Shown here piece by piece: positions 25,303 to 34,250 of a DNA stretch of 64,000 nt; positions within the stretch are counted from its first letter, which is position 1; each line of letters starts with the position of its first letter. The notes under the pieces were generated by a model. That model did no database searches. It was not told where the DNA came from and saw only the letters and a program-made list of their open reading frames with translations. The position numbers and the translations under genes were made by a program. This DNA comes from Verrucomicrobiota bacterium (GTDB taxonomy: Bacteria; Verrucomicrobiota; Verrucomicrobiia; Opitutales; Opitutaceae): positions 59,711 to 123,710 of the forward strand of contig JAFEGX010000116.1 of the NCBI GenBank assembly GCA_018239675.1. The letters run 5' to 3'.

Positions 25303-27716
25303 AACCTCCCGTCGCCAAGCGCCTTGCCCTCCTCGGCGGCGCCGTGAGCCTGCTGCTGGCCGCGGGGCTGGCGGCCGGGGTCTGGTTCTATTTCCAGATC
25401 CGGGCCAGCCTGCCGCGGCTCGACGGCACCGTGCGGCTGGCCGGGCTGGGCGCGCCGGCGACCGCGGCGCGCGACGCGCTCGGCGTGCCGGTGATCCGGG
25501 GCCGGACACGGCTCGACGTGGTCCGCACGCTCGGCTTCCTCCACGCGCAGGAGCGGTTCTTCCAGATGGACCTGTTGCGCCGACGCAGCGCGGGCGAGCT
25601 CGCCGAGCTGTTCGGCAAGGCCGCGCTGCCGATGGACCGGAGCACCCGGGTGCACGGCTTCCGGAAACTCGCGGCAGTGGTGGTGCAACGGCTGCCGGCG
25701 GACGAGCGCGCCATCCTCGACGCCTACGCGGCCGGGGTGAACGCCGGCCTGGCCGCCCTCCGGCAGAAACCCTTCGAGTACCTCGCGCTGCGCACGGACC
25801 CGCAGCCGTGGCGGCCGGAGGACTCCATCCTCATCCTTTACTCGATGACGCTCGACCTGCAGGACTCGACCGGCACGTACGAGCTCTCGCTCGCCACGCT
25901 GCGCGACCGGTTCGGGTTTGCCGGCGTCGCCTTCTTTGCGCCGCTGGAGACGCCGGCCGACGCGGCGCTCGACGGCTCGACCGGCGCGCTCGGCCCGGTG
26001 CCCTCCGCAAGCGTGATCAATCTCCGGAGCGAGGCCGTGACCCTGCACCGCCCGACAATCCCCGCGCCCGCGCCGGTCCTGGCGCCGATGCGCGATCCCG
26101 AGGCGCTGCCGGGCAGCAACAGCTTTGCGCTCGCGGGCGCCCACACCGCCTCCGGCGTGCCGCTCCTGGCGAATGATCCCCACCTCGACCTGGCGGTGCC
26201 GCTCATCTGGTACCGCGCCTCGCTCTCCTGGTCCGAGCCGGGCGACGTGACCGTCACCGGCGTGACCCTGCCCGGCTTTCCCATCGTGGTCATCGGCAGC
26301 AACGGCCACGTCGCCTGGGGCCTGACCACGGCTTATGCCGACGTCGGTGACATCGTGGTGGTGGAAATCAACGCCATCGATCACTCCCTCTACAAGCTGC
26401 CCGGCCACGACGAGCTGATCCCGATCGAGAAACGCAAGGAGGTCATCCGGGTGAAGGGGGGTGCCGCCGAGACGATCGAGGTGCCGTGGACCCACTGGGG
26501 CCCGGTGATCGGCACCAACTCCCGCCTGCGTCCGCTCGCCTACCACTGGCTGCCCCACGATCCGGCGGCCACCAACCTGTACTGCATCCACCTCGCGGAG
26601 GCGAAGACCGTCGCCGAGGCCATCGACGTCGCGCATCACTCCGGCGTGCCCGCCCAGAATTTCCTCGTGGTGGACCGCGCGGGCCAGATCGGATGGACGA
26701 TCATCGGCCCGCTGCCGAAGCGTGTGGGTTTTGACGGCCGGCTGCCCACGACCTGGAGCTTTGGCGACCGCCGCTGGGACGGTTTGGTGCCACCGGACGA
26801 GATTCCCACCGTGATCGCCCCGCCGGGCGGCCGCCTCTGGACGGCGAACAACCGCCCGCTCGGCGGGCCGGCCCTGGCGCTGCTCGGCGACGGCGGCTAC
26901 GCCAATCCGCCCCGGGCCACCCAGATCCGCGACGACCTCGCCGCGCTCGAGCAAGCCACGCCGGCGGACCTGCGCGCAATCCAGCTCGACGACCGCGCAA
27001 TCTTCCTTGGCCCGTGGCAGCGCCGCCTGCTGTCCGTGCTGACCCCGGAAGCCGTCGCGCAGAAACGTTCGCGCGGCGAGCTGCGTCAGCTCGTTGAACA
27101 CTGGGAGGGCCGCGCAGCCGTGGATTCGGTGAGCTATCGCCTGGTCCGGGCGTTCCGGCTGAAGGTGGCGGAGCTGGTCTTCACCCCGATCTTTGCGGAC
27201 TGCCTCGACCAGCAGCCGAGCTTCGACTGGCGGCGGTTCCACTACGAGGCGCCGCTGGAAACCCTGCTCCAAGAGCAGCCGATGCATCTTCTCAGCCCGC
27301 ACTACGCGGGCTGGAACGACCTGCTGCTGGCCGCGGCCGACGCCGTGGTCAGCGATCTCGACCGTCAGGGCGAGGACCTCGCGCATGCCACCTGGGGGCG
27401 GCGCAACACCGCGCGGATCCTGCACCCGTTCGGCCGGATGCTCCCCCGCTGGATCGCCGGCTGGCTGAACCGGCCGGCGACACCGCTGCCGGGCGACGTC
27501 GACATGCCGCGCGTCCAGACCCCGTATTTCGGCGCCAGCATGCGCATGGTGGTGTCACCGGGACGCGAGCAGGAGGGCCTGCTCCACATGGCCGGCGGCC
27601 AGAGCGGGAATCCGCTCTCGCCCTACTATGAGGCCGGCTACGAGGCGTGGGTGAAAGGCGAACCGACCCCGTTCCTTCCCGGCCCCGCCGTCCACACGCT
27701 GCAGTTCACGCCGTAG
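25299..27716 (+). CDS. Penicillin acylase family Ntn hydrolase
   Basis: 805-aa precursor of the penicillin amidase family (acyl amide or acyl-homoserine-lactone hydrolases). An N-terminal hydrophobic segment (residues 8-32) is a signal anchor or signal peptide. The alpha-subunit part ends before the self-cleavage site. The nucleophile Ser273 lies in LPGSNSFALAG, followed by the family sequence LLANDPHLDLAVPLIWY. Later, NGHVAWGLTTAYADVGDI and the Asn-containing TANNRPLGGP motif fit the beta subunit. The start ATG 25299 overlaps gntK. The substrate is unknown. Confidence 0.9.
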   Translation: MKPPVAKRLALLGGAVSLLLAAGLAAGVWFYFQIRASLPRLDGTVRLAGLGAPATAARDALGVPVIRGRTRLDVVRTLGFLHAQERFFQMDLLRRRSAGELAELFGKAALPMDRSTRVHGFRKLAAVVVQRLPADERAILDAYAAGVNAGLAALRQKPFEYLALRTDPQPWRPEDSILILYSMTLDLQDSTGTYELSLATLRDRFGFAGVAFFAPLETPADAALDGSTGALGPVPSASVINLRSEAVTLHRPTIPAPAPVLAPMRDPEALPGSNSFALAGAHTASGVPLLANDPHLDLAVPLIWYRASLSWSEPGDVTVTGVTLPGFPIVVIGSNGHVAWGLTTAYADVGDIVVVEINAIDHSLYKLPGHDELIPIEKRKEVIRVKGGAAETIEVPWTHWGPVIGTNSRLRPLAYHWLPHDPAATNLYCIHLAEAKTVAEAIDVAHHSGVPAQNFLVVDRAGQIGWTIIGPLPKRVGFDGRLPTTWSFGDRRWDGLVPPDEIPTVIAPPGGRLWTANNRPLGGPALALLGDGGYANPPRATQIRDDLAALEQATPADLRAIQLDDRAIFLGPWQRRLLSVLTPEAVAQKRSRGELRQLVEHWEGRAAVDSVSYRLVRAFRLKVAELVFTPIFADCLDQQPSFDWRRFHYEAPLETLLQEQPMHLLSPHYAGWNDLLLAAADAVVSDLDRQGEDLAHATWGRRNTARILHPFGRMLPRWIAGWLNRPATPLPGDVDMPRVQTPYFGASMRMVVSPGREQEGLLHMAGGQSGNPLSPYYEAGYEAWVKGEPTPFLPGPAVHTLQFTP

Positions 27717-27753
27717 GTGGTGGCTCAAGCCCGGAACGGGAAGCTGGGCCGGG

Positions 27754-27877
27754 TTTTACCACCAAGAGCACGAAGCCCAGCCGGATCAGAGCTTCGCGAT
27801 CTTTGCGTGCTTCGAGGTGAATCCGATCGACGGTCCGATTTGGGTTACCGTGAAGACCGCCGAGGCCGCGAAGAGGC
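27754..27877. repeat. Palindromic intergenic repeat, copy B (degenerate)
   Basis: The left arm is TTTTACCACCAAGAGCACGAAG from 27754, shown here in split form: TTTTACCACC then AAGAGCACGAAG. The inner arms are CTTCGCGATCTTTGCGTGC (27792-27810) and GACCGCCGAGGCCGCGAAG (27855-27873). It has the same word order as copy A but more changes, and it lacks the outer right arm. No gene is inside. The rest of 27878-28102, before upp, shows no recognisable feature. Confidence 0.65.
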
Positions 27878-28102
27878 TATCACCTCATCAACCGCAGACT
27901 CTCGTCCGTAACCCCCTCCTTGGCTTGCCTTGGCTCGCCCACTGCACTCTCCGACTACAAACCAAATAGTGGACTCGCTGTTTGGCTCTTCAGCGTGCTC
28001 GGGTTGGCTTGGACGGCTCACTTCGCCGCCGGTGGCAGAAGCTGGACCGGCGCGCGAAATTAGGCCTAGGCGGCACGCGGCCGAGGGTCCAGACTGCCCG
28101 CC

Positions 28103-28720
28103 ATGCTTCACGTCCTCGATCATCCGCTCGCGGCGCACGTGATCACCCACCTGCGCGACAAGACCACCAAGCCGGCGACGTTCCGCACGCTCTGCTACCA
28201 GATCAGTCTCCTGCTGGCCGTCGAGGCCACGCGCAGCCTGCCCACCGTCGAGAAACCCATCGAGACCCCGCTCGAGGCGATGTCCAGCCGCGTGCTCGCA
28301 CACGAGCCGTTGGTGGTGGTGCCGATCCTCCGCGCCGGGCTCGGCATGGTGCAGCCGTTCCTCGACATCTTTCCGGACGTGAGCGTCGGGTACATCGGAT
28401 TGGAGCGCGACCACCAGACCGCGGTGGCCCGCAGCTACTACTGCAAGCTGCCGCCGGTCGCCGGCCGGCGCGTGATGCTCGTCGACCCGATGCTCGCCAC
28501 CGGCGGTTCAGCCGTGAAGGCGATCGACGTGATCCGGGCCCAGGGCGGCACCGACCTGACCCTGGTCAGCATTGTCAGCGCCCCGGAGGGAGTGGCGGAG
28601 GTCGTCAAACACCACCCACAGCTCCCGATCTTCACCGCCGCCCTCGACCGCGAGCTGAACGCAAAGAAGTACATCCTGCCCGGACTAGGCGATTTTGGCG
28701 ACCGGCTGTATGGAACCTGA
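28103..28720 (+). CDS. upp: Uracil phosphoribosyltransferase
   Basis: 205-aa pyrimidine salvage enzyme that converts uracil and PRPP to UMP. Characteristic sequences are the N-terminal HPLAAHVITHLRDKTT, RAGLGMVQPFL, the PRPP-binding loop VMLVDPMLATGGSA and the C-terminal LNAKKYILPGLGDFGDRLYGT. The length and start are normal for the family. It stands alone between two repeat-bearing intergenic regions. Confidence 0.97.
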   Translation: MLHVLDHPLAAHVITHLRDKTTKPATFRTLCYQISLLLAVEATRSLPTVEKPIETPLEAMSSRVLAHEPLVVVPILRAGLGMVQPFLDIFPDVSVGYIGLERDHQTAVARSYYCKLPPVAGRRVMLVDPMLATGGSAVKAIDVIRAQGGTDLTLVSIVSAPEGVAEVVKHHPQLPIFTAALDRELNAKKYILPGLGDFGDRLYGT

Positions 28721-28722
28721 CG

Positions 28723-28880
28723 GGGAGAAGTAACAGGTTTCAGGATCCAAGTAACAGGGAACGGCAGGAAGGATGAATTACCTCCGCCTCCCGACGCCTC
28801 TCGTCAATGTCCGGATGCCGGCGCCCAAGCGCCGCCGACCTTCCTGATACTTCCTACCTGTTTCCTGTTACTTTTTCTCC
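28723..28880. repeat. GTAACAGG-type palindromic intergenic repeat
   Basis: The left arm GGGAGAAGTAACAGG starts at 28723. The right arm on the other strand reads GGAGAAAAAGTAACAGG from 28880. Inner words (AAGTAACAGGGAACGGCAGGAAGG on the left, split as AAGTAACAGGG and AACGGCAGGAAGG) pair loosely with 28838-28872. The right arm contains the TAA stop codon and last codons of the oxidoreductase gene. It is not related to the CACGAAGG family. Confidence 0.7.
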
Positions 28881-31816
28881 ACCAGCGCCTCAAACAACAC
28901 CTCCACCGGATGCAGCGCGTGGCGCTGCGTGCCGTCCTTGATCTGGTGGCGGCAGCTGGTGCCGGGCGCGGCGATGATGGTTTCGGCCGGCGCGGACCGG
29001 ACGGCCGGGAAGAGCACCAGTTCGCCGACCTGCTGCGAGAGGTCGAAGTGCTCGACCTCGTAGCCAAATGATCCCGCCATGCCGCAGCAGCCGCTTGGGA
29101 TCGTCTCGACCTGGTAGTTGGCCGGCAGGCGCAGCGCCTTCACCGTGGGCTCGACCGAGGCGAGCGCCTTCTGGTGGCAGTGGCCGTGCAGCTTGACCCG
29201 GCGCGCAGCCGTGGTGAACGACGCCGGCTTGATCCGGCCCAGGTCCGCCTCGCGGGCGATGAACTCGTCGACCAGCAGCGCGTTCCTGGCGAGCGCTTGC
29301 GCCGCCGGGACCAGCTGCTCCGGCACGAGATCAGGATATTCGTCGCGGAAGCCGAGGATCGCCGACGGCTCGATGCCCACCAACGGGGTCTTGGCGGTCA
29401 CGACGTCCTTCAGCAGCTCCACGTTCCGGATCGCGAGCCGCTGGGCCTCGCGCACCAGGCCCTTCGAGAGTTGGGCGCGGCCGCTGTCGACGTGGCGGGG
29501 GATCGCGACCTCGTAGCCGAGCCGGTTGAGCAGCTGCACCGCCTTGGCGCCAATCTCGGCATCGTGAAAATTCGTGAACTCGTCGCAGAACAGCCACACC
29601 CGCCCTAGCGGGAACGGGCCGCCCCGATTGGCGTGGCTCGCGAACCAGCGGCGCAGCGTAGTGGACGGCAGCGTCGGGATGCTCCGGTTGGGCGCGAAGC
29701 CCGATGCGCGCTTGATGAGCCGCGAGGTGACGGAGTTTGTGACGAGCCAGTTGTGCACCGCCGGCGCGAGGGATGCGAACGCCATGGCCCGGGCGAAGCC
29801 CGCGATCAGCCGCGAGCGGAATGGCACGCCGTGCGCGTCGTGATGGTGCTGGAGCCATTCGGCCTTCAGCCGCGCCATGTCGACGTTGGATGGGCACTCG
29901 GACTTGCAGCCCTTGCACGACAGGCACAGGTCCATCACCTCGGCGATCTCGGGATTGTCGAACGGCCGGGACCGGTCGCGCGGGCTGGTCAGCATGTGCC
30001 GCAGCATGTTGGCCCGCGCCCGGGTCGTGTCCTGCTCGTTGTGCGTCGCCTGGTAGCTCGGGCACATGGTGCCGCCCATGAGGTGGCTCTTCCGGCAGTC
30101 GCCCGAGCCGTTGCACTTTTCCGCGGCGCGGAGGATGCCCTGCGTCGCGCTGAAATTGAAGACCGTGGGATAGTCGGGCGTCTCATGGCCCGGGCCGTGC
30201 CGCAGCGACGTGTCCATCGGCGGCGTGTCGATGATCTTCCCGGGATTGAGCAGGCCCGCCGGATCGAACGTCTCCTTCACCCGGCGCATCATCGCGTAGC
30301 ACGCGTCGCCGACCATGAAGCGGATGAACTCGCCGCGCAGGCGGCCGTCGCCGTGCTCGCCGCTGAGCGAGCCGCGGTACTTCTTGACCAGCGCCGCCAC
30401 GTCGGTGGCGATCGACCGGAACATCCGGAGCCCCTCCTCCGTCTTGAGGTTGAACAGGGGCCGCGTGTGCAGCTCGCCGGACCCGGCGTGGGCGTAGTAC
30501 ACGCAGTTGATGCCGTACTTGTCGCGCATCAGCGCGTCGAACTCGCCGATGTAGGCCGGGAGGTCGTCCACCGCCACGGCCGTGTCCTCCACCACCTCGC
30601 GCGGCTTGGCGTCGCCGGGCACGTTGGACATCAGGCCCTGGCCCGCGCGCCGGAGCTCCCAGACCTTGTTGCCGTCGTCACCCCACAGCACCGGGAACGC
30701 ATGCCCCAGCCCGGCGGCCCGCAACTCGGCCTCGAGGTCCCGAAGGGTCGTCTCGATCTCTTCGCGGCGCTCGCGGCGGATCTCAATCACGAGGATCGCC
30801 CCTGGATCGCCCTGCACGAAGAAACGGTTCTTCGCCTGCTCGAGGTTGGTCTTGGTGCACTCCAGGATGTGACGGTCGATCAGCTCCACCGCGCTCGGCC
30901 GGTGCCTCAGCGCGACCAGCGTCGCGTGCAGCGATTCGATCACCGACTGGAAGTGAGCGCAGAGCAGCGCGCCCGCCGGCGGCAGCGGCTCGCAGTTCAG
31001 CTCGAATTCGAGCCCGATGAACAGCGTGCCCTCGGAGCCCGCCACCAGCCGGCAGAGGTTGAACGGCTTCGCCGACGCCGGGTCGAACACGGCGCAGTCC
31101 ATCAGGAGGTCGAGCGCATAGCCCGTGTTGCGCCGCGTGACCGACGGCTTGGGGTAGTGCTCGCGGATCAGCCGGCGGTTCTCCGGGTCGCCCAGGACCT
31201 CGCGGACCGTGCGGTAAATCCGCGTCTCAAGCGTGTCCGGGCCGGCGCATTTCGCGTCGAATTCCTCGCGCGACAGCGGGCCAAACGTCACCTCGCTGCC
31301 GTCGCTGAGCAGGCCGCGCGCGGAGACGAGGTGGTCGCGCGTCGAGCCGTACACGACCGAGTTCGAGCCGCAGGAGTTGTTGCCGACCATGCCGCCGATC
31401 ATGGCGCGGTTGGCGGTGGAGGTCTCGGGGCCGAAGAGGAGCCCGTGGGGCTTGAGCGCGAGATTGAGCTCGTTGCGCACCACGCCCGGCTGCACGCGGA
31501 CGCGGTGCCGCGGGACGTCGACGGCGAGGATGCGGTTCAGGTGGCGGCCGACATCGACCACCAGGCCGGAGCCGCCCACCTGCCCGGCCAGCGACGTGCC
31601 GGCGCCGCGCGGGATGATCCCGAGCCCGTGCCGGCGGGCAAATTCGAGCAACCGTCCCACATCGGCCTCCGTCCGCGGCAGGGCCACCGCCACGGGCAGC
31701 TCCTGGTACTCCGACGCGTCGGTGGCATAGAGGAGCCGCAGCGTGCGGCTGGTGTGGAGTTCACCCTCGAGGGTGCCGGCAAGCTGGGCCAGTTCGGCGG
31801 AGGAAGGCGCGGCCAT
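28868..31816 (-). CDS. FAD-linked oxidoreductase with Fe-S domain (D-lactate/glycolate dehydrogenase type)
   Basis: 982-aa fusion protein. The N-terminal PCMH-type FAD domain (about 40-270) shows IIPRGAGTSLAGQVGGSGLVVDV and GGMVGNNSCGSNSVVYGSTRDHL. The FAD-oxidase C-terminal domain has GSGELHTRPLFNLK and SLSGEHGDGRLRGEF. Two [4Fe-4S] clusters follow: CNGSGDCRKSHLMGGTMCPS and CLSCKGCKSECPSNVD. CCG domains include GHCHQKAL and PSGCCGMAGSFG. It probably oxidises a 2-hydroxy acid such as D-lactate and passes electrons to quinone. The ATG at 31816 has GGAAGG five bases upstream. Its last codons lie in a palindromic repeat. Confidence 0.93.
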   Translation of the reverse strand: MAAPSSAELAQLAGTLEGELHTSRTLRLLYATDASEYQELPVAVALPRTEADVGRLLEFARRHGLGIIPRGAGTSLAGQVGGSGLVVDVGRHLNRILAVDVPRHRVRVQPGVVRNELNLALKPHGLLFGPETSTANRAMIGGMVGNNSCGSNSVVYGSTRDHLVSARGLLSDGSEVTFGPLSREEFDAKCAGPDTLETRIYRTVREVLGDPENRRLIREHYPKPSVTRRNTGYALDLLMDCAVFDPASAKPFNLCRLVAGSEGTLFIGLEFELNCEPLPPAGALLCAHFQSVIESLHATLVALRHRPSAVELIDRHILECTKTNLEQAKNRFFVQGDPGAILVIEIRRERREEIETTLRDLEAELRAAGLGHAFPVLWGDDGNKVWELRRAGQGLMSNVPGDAKPREVVEDTAVAVDDLPAYIGEFDALMRDKYGINCVYYAHAGSGELHTRPLFNLKTEEGLRMFRSIATDVAALVKKYRGSLSGEHGDGRLRGEFIRFMVGDACYAMMRRVKETFDPAGLLNPGKIIDTPPMDTSLRHGPGHETPDYPTVFNFSATQGILRAAEKCNGSGDCRKSHLMGGTMCPSYQATHNEQDTTRARANMLRHMLTSPRDRSRPFDNPEIAEVMDLCLSCKGCKSECPSNVDMARLKAEWLQHHHDAHGVPFRSRLIAGFARAMAFASLAPAVHNWLVTNSVTSRLIKRASGFAPNRSIPTLPSTTLRRWFASHANRGGPFPLGRVWLFCDEFTNFHDAEIGAKAVQLLNRLGYEVAIPRHVDSGRAQLSKGLVREAQRLAIRNVELLKDVVTAKTPLVGIEPSAILGFRDEYPDLVPEQLVPAAQALARNALLVDEFIAREADLGRIKPASFTTAARRVKLHGHCHQKALASVEPTVKALRLPANYQVETIPSGCCGMAGSFGYEVEHFDLSQQVGELVLFPAVRSAPAETIIAAPGTSCRHQIKDGTQRHALHPVEVLFEALVEKK

Positions 31817-31865
31817 GGAGCCTTCCACTATGCGGAGCGCCGTGCGCGAGGCGAGCCTGCTGCTC

Positions 31866-31899
31866 AATTCCGAATTCCGGAATCCGGATTCCGAAATCC
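31866..31899. repeat. GGAATCCGGATTCC palindromic repeat
   Basis: CGGAATCCGGATTCCG (31878-31893) is a perfect 16-bp palindrome. The flanks AATTCCGAATTC (left) and AAATCC (right) extend the pattern imperfectly. It lies about 50 bases upstream of the oxidoreductase start. Similar GAATTCCGGAAT stretches are common between genes in environmental genomes (general knowledge, not checked). Confidence 0.6.
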
Positions 31900-31984
31900 A
31901 AGCCCAGCGAAAACGTCCGTCATTGAGCAGGCAAACGGCCGGTCTGCAATCTACCAGCAACTCGCTTCCAACTACTAGGAATCA

Positions 31985-32002
31985 GGCGCGACTGGTCGCG
32001 CC
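31985..32002 (-). terminator. Hairpin after the DUF481 gene, possible terminator
   Basis: GGCGCGA and TCGCGCC (31985-31991 and 31996-32002) form a perfect 7-bp stem with a 4-base loop, 16 bases past the stop codon. No good U run follows, so an intrinsic terminator is uncertain. Confidence 0.35.
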
Positions 32003-32017
32003 GGTTTCCTGCCGCGC

Positions 32018-33079
32018 TTATTTCCAATTGAGCACCAGGCGGGTGAAGTAGCCGGTGTCGAGTTCCTCGACGCCGGGGCCGGGCTTGCTGTTGTAGTCGT
32101 TGCTGACGCCGACGCGGAGCTTCCAGTTCGGGTTCGCCATCGGGAGCTCGAGGAAGGACTCATGGGTCAGGCGGAAATTGCTGAAGTCGTCGAAGCTCGG
32201 GACATAGGAGACGCGGTCGACGAGCTTCGCGCTGGTGAACTCCCACTCGTGGTTGAGGCCGAAGTCGAGGCCCATGCTCTTGAGCGCCTGGTGGGCGGGA
32301 TCGGTGTAGCCCTCATAGCGGAACGAGAGACCGCCGCGCGTCGTCAGCGTGTGCTTCTCCTCCTTGATGACGTCGTAGCCGAAGCCGGCCGCCGCCGTGT
32401 TGTAGAGGCTGATGTCCTTGATGCGGTCAAAGCCACCCTCGTCGCGGACGTACCAGGAGAGCTTGCCCGAGAAGTTGTTCGCATAGTCGATGCCAGCGCG
32501 GAACTGGTCGGCGCTCTTCGTGCCGTTCGAGACCTGGCGGTCATAGCCGGTGTAGAACTGCAGCGTGTCCTCGGCGGTCTTGAGCGTCGCGCGGAACGAC
32601 GCGGCCGTGCTGAGTTCCTCGGAGTTGCCGCTCTTGCCCTTCACGTCGACCGCCACCTCGTACGCCCAGTGGCGCTCCTTCGAGGCCAGCTCCTTCTTCA
32701 TCGCGACCACCTGCGGGTCCTCGCCGCCCGGGGCCCACGTCGCCGCCACCTTCTCCACCCGGGTCGTCAGCTGGCCGTCCTCGCCGGTGATCTTGATCGC
32801 GCCGTTGTCGGCCGAAATCGTGCCCTGCAGGGTCGTGCCGGTCGCCAGGCGCACCACCACGGGCGCGTCCGTCGTCACGGCGGTCACCTCGCCCTGCTTG
32901 ATCGTGAGGTCCCCGGCGTAGTCCGTCGTGACGTACACCTTGCCGCCCTCGATCTTGGTGACCTTGCCCACGATGCGGGCCCCGTTCTTGGTTTCAACAA
33001 CGTCAGCCGTCGCGGTGGCGGCCATCACCGCGAGGCCGAGGACCGCGAGCACCGTCGGGACAAGTTTGCGCGTATTCAT
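32018..33079 (-). CDS. DUF481 outer membrane protein
   Basis: 353-aa predicted outer membrane beta-barrel. Residues 1-25 are a signal peptide. A small beta domain (VVETKNGARIVGKVTKIEGGKVYVTTDYAGDLTI, about 27-60, and a second copy near 75-110) precedes the DUF481 barrel (about 145-353), which has alternating aromatic strands such as SWYVRDEGGFDRIKD and HTLTTRGGLSFRYEGY. It ends FTRLVLNWK, a typical barrel terminus. Its function is unknown; DUF481 proteins are often called salt-induced outer membrane proteins. Confidence 0.9.
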   Translation of the reverse strand: MNTRKLVPTVLAVLGLAVMAATATADVVETKNGARIVGKVTKIEGGKVYVTTDYAGDLTIKQGEVTAVTTDAPVVVRLATGTTLQGTISADNGAIKITGEDGQLTTRVEKVAATWAPGGEDPQVVAMKKELASKERHWAYEVAVDVKGKSGNSEELSTAASFRATLKTAEDTLQFYTGYDRQVSNGTKSADQFRAGIDYANNFSGKLSWYVRDEGGFDRIKDISLYNTAAAGFGYDVIKEEKHTLTTRGGLSFRYEGYTDPAHQALKSMGLDFGLNHEWEFTSAKLVDRVSYVPSFDDFSNFRLTHESFLELPMANPNWKLRVGVSNDYNSKPGPGVEELDTGYFTRLVLNWK

Positions 33080-33177
33080 GGTGGGAAGAGCCCTCTAGAA
33101 ACCTATTTCGCCCCTTAAAAGTCAACCCATCTGGACGCCCCACCCCGGTTCCGGCCCGGACACGGGCGGCTCGACAA

Positions 33178-33208
33178 GGTCCCGGCCCCGGCGTTGTTTC
33201 GCGGGACC
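33178..33208 (+). promoter_or_regulatory. Inverted repeat just before the methyltransferase gene
   Basis: GGTCCCG (33178-33184) and CGGGACC (33202-33208) form a 7-bp stem ending seven bases before the ATG at 33216. No Shine-Dalgarno sequence is visible outside it. It may hide or replace the ribosome binding site. The role is inferred. Confidence 0.3.
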
Positions 33209-33215
33209 AGATTTC

Positions 33216-34127
33216 ATGGCCGAGCCCGCCCAACGCCCCACCCTCATCGTCGCCGACCGCTGGCGCGACTACCAGTTGCTCGATTGCGGCGACGGCATGA
33301 AGCAGGAGCGCTGGGGCCCCTACAACCTGGTGCGGCCGGATCCGCAGATCATCTGGCCGCGGCGCGGCGCCGAGGGGCAGGCGGCTCCGCCCAAGTGGGA
33401 AGGCTGGGACGGCTATTACCACCGCAGCGACCAGGGCGGCGGACGCTGGGAGTTCCGGCGCCAGCTGCCCGATCACTGGACGATCAGCTACGATACACTG
33501 ACCTTCAAGATTCGGCCCACCTCCTTCAAGCATACCGGACTGTTCCCGGAGCAGGCCGTGAACTGGGAGTGGTTCGGGGCCAAAATCCGGTCCGCCAAGG
33601 CCGCGGGCCGCGAGGTCTCGGTGCTGAACCTCTTCGGTTACACCGGGGCGGCGACCGTCGCCGCCGCCGCCGCGGGGGCGAGCGTCTGCCATGTCGACGC
33701 TGCCGAGGGCATGGTCAAGTGGTGCCGCGAGAACGCCGCGCTCAGCGGCCTCGCCCAGGCGCCGATCCGCTACATCGCGGACGATTGCCTGAAGTTCGCC
33801 CGGCGGGAGCTGAAACGCGGCCGCCGCTACGACGCGATCATCATGGACCCGCCGACCTACGGCCGCGGCAGCAGCGGCGAGCTGTGGCGCCTTGAGGACC
33901 ATCTCTGGGAACTGCTCACCGAGTGCCGCTCGCTGCTGAGCGACCAGCCGCTGTTCTTCTTGATCAACGCCTACACCGCCCGACTGTCCCCGACCGTGGT
34001 GGCGAACCTCCTCGTCGAGTTGCTTGGCGCCCGCGGCGGCGCGATCACCGCAGGCGAGGTCGGCCTGCCGATCCAGCGCGATGGCAAGGTCCTCCCCTGC
34101 GGCATCTACGGCCGCTGGGAGGCCTAG
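33216..34127 (+). CDS. Class I SAM-dependent methyltransferase (RlmI/RlmK-like)
   Basis: 303-aa predicted methyltransferase, possibly for 23S rRNA cytosine. The catalytic Rossmann domain has motif I VLNLFGYTGAATVAAAAAG, motif II CHVDAAEGMVKW and motif IV IIMDPPTYGRG, and the sequence HTGLFPEQAVNWEW just before motif I is typical of the RlmI/K group. An N-terminal segment of about 100 residues with a WPRRGAEGQ...W pattern replaces the PUA domain. The target is unproven. Confidence 0.88.
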   Translation: MAEPAQRPTLIVADRWRDYQLLDCGDGMKQERWGPYNLVRPDPQIIWPRRGAEGQAAPPKWEGWDGYYHRSDQGGGRWEFRRQLPDHWTISYDTLTFKIRPTSFKHTGLFPEQAVNWEWFGAKIRSAKAAGREVSVLNLFGYTGAATVAAAAAGASVCHVDAAEGMVKWCRENAALSGLAQAPIRYIADDCLKFARRELKRGRRYDAIIMDPPTYGRGSSGELWRLEDHLWELLTECRSLLSDQPLFFLINAYTARLSPTVVANLLVELLGARGGAITAGEVGLPIQRDGKVLPCGIYGRWEA

Positions 34128-34250
34128 GCAGGATCCGTCACGGCCGGGCACGTGAGCCTACTGCCGGACGGGATGAACCATCCGGGACAGGCCGCGGCCA
34201 CTTTTGCCGCGACTTCGGGCGGCGAAGGCCTTTCTCTCCGCCCTACCGCC

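Noticed and set aside
27930..28142. Short open frame before upp
   Set aside because: It has no ribosome binding site, overlaps the upp start and has no coding pattern.
29633..31978. 781-codon + strand open frame opposite the FAD/Fe-S oxidoreductase
   Set aside because: The minus strand gene has all expected flavin and Fe-S motifs, and the + frame reads as low-complexity Arg/Ala-rich sequence.
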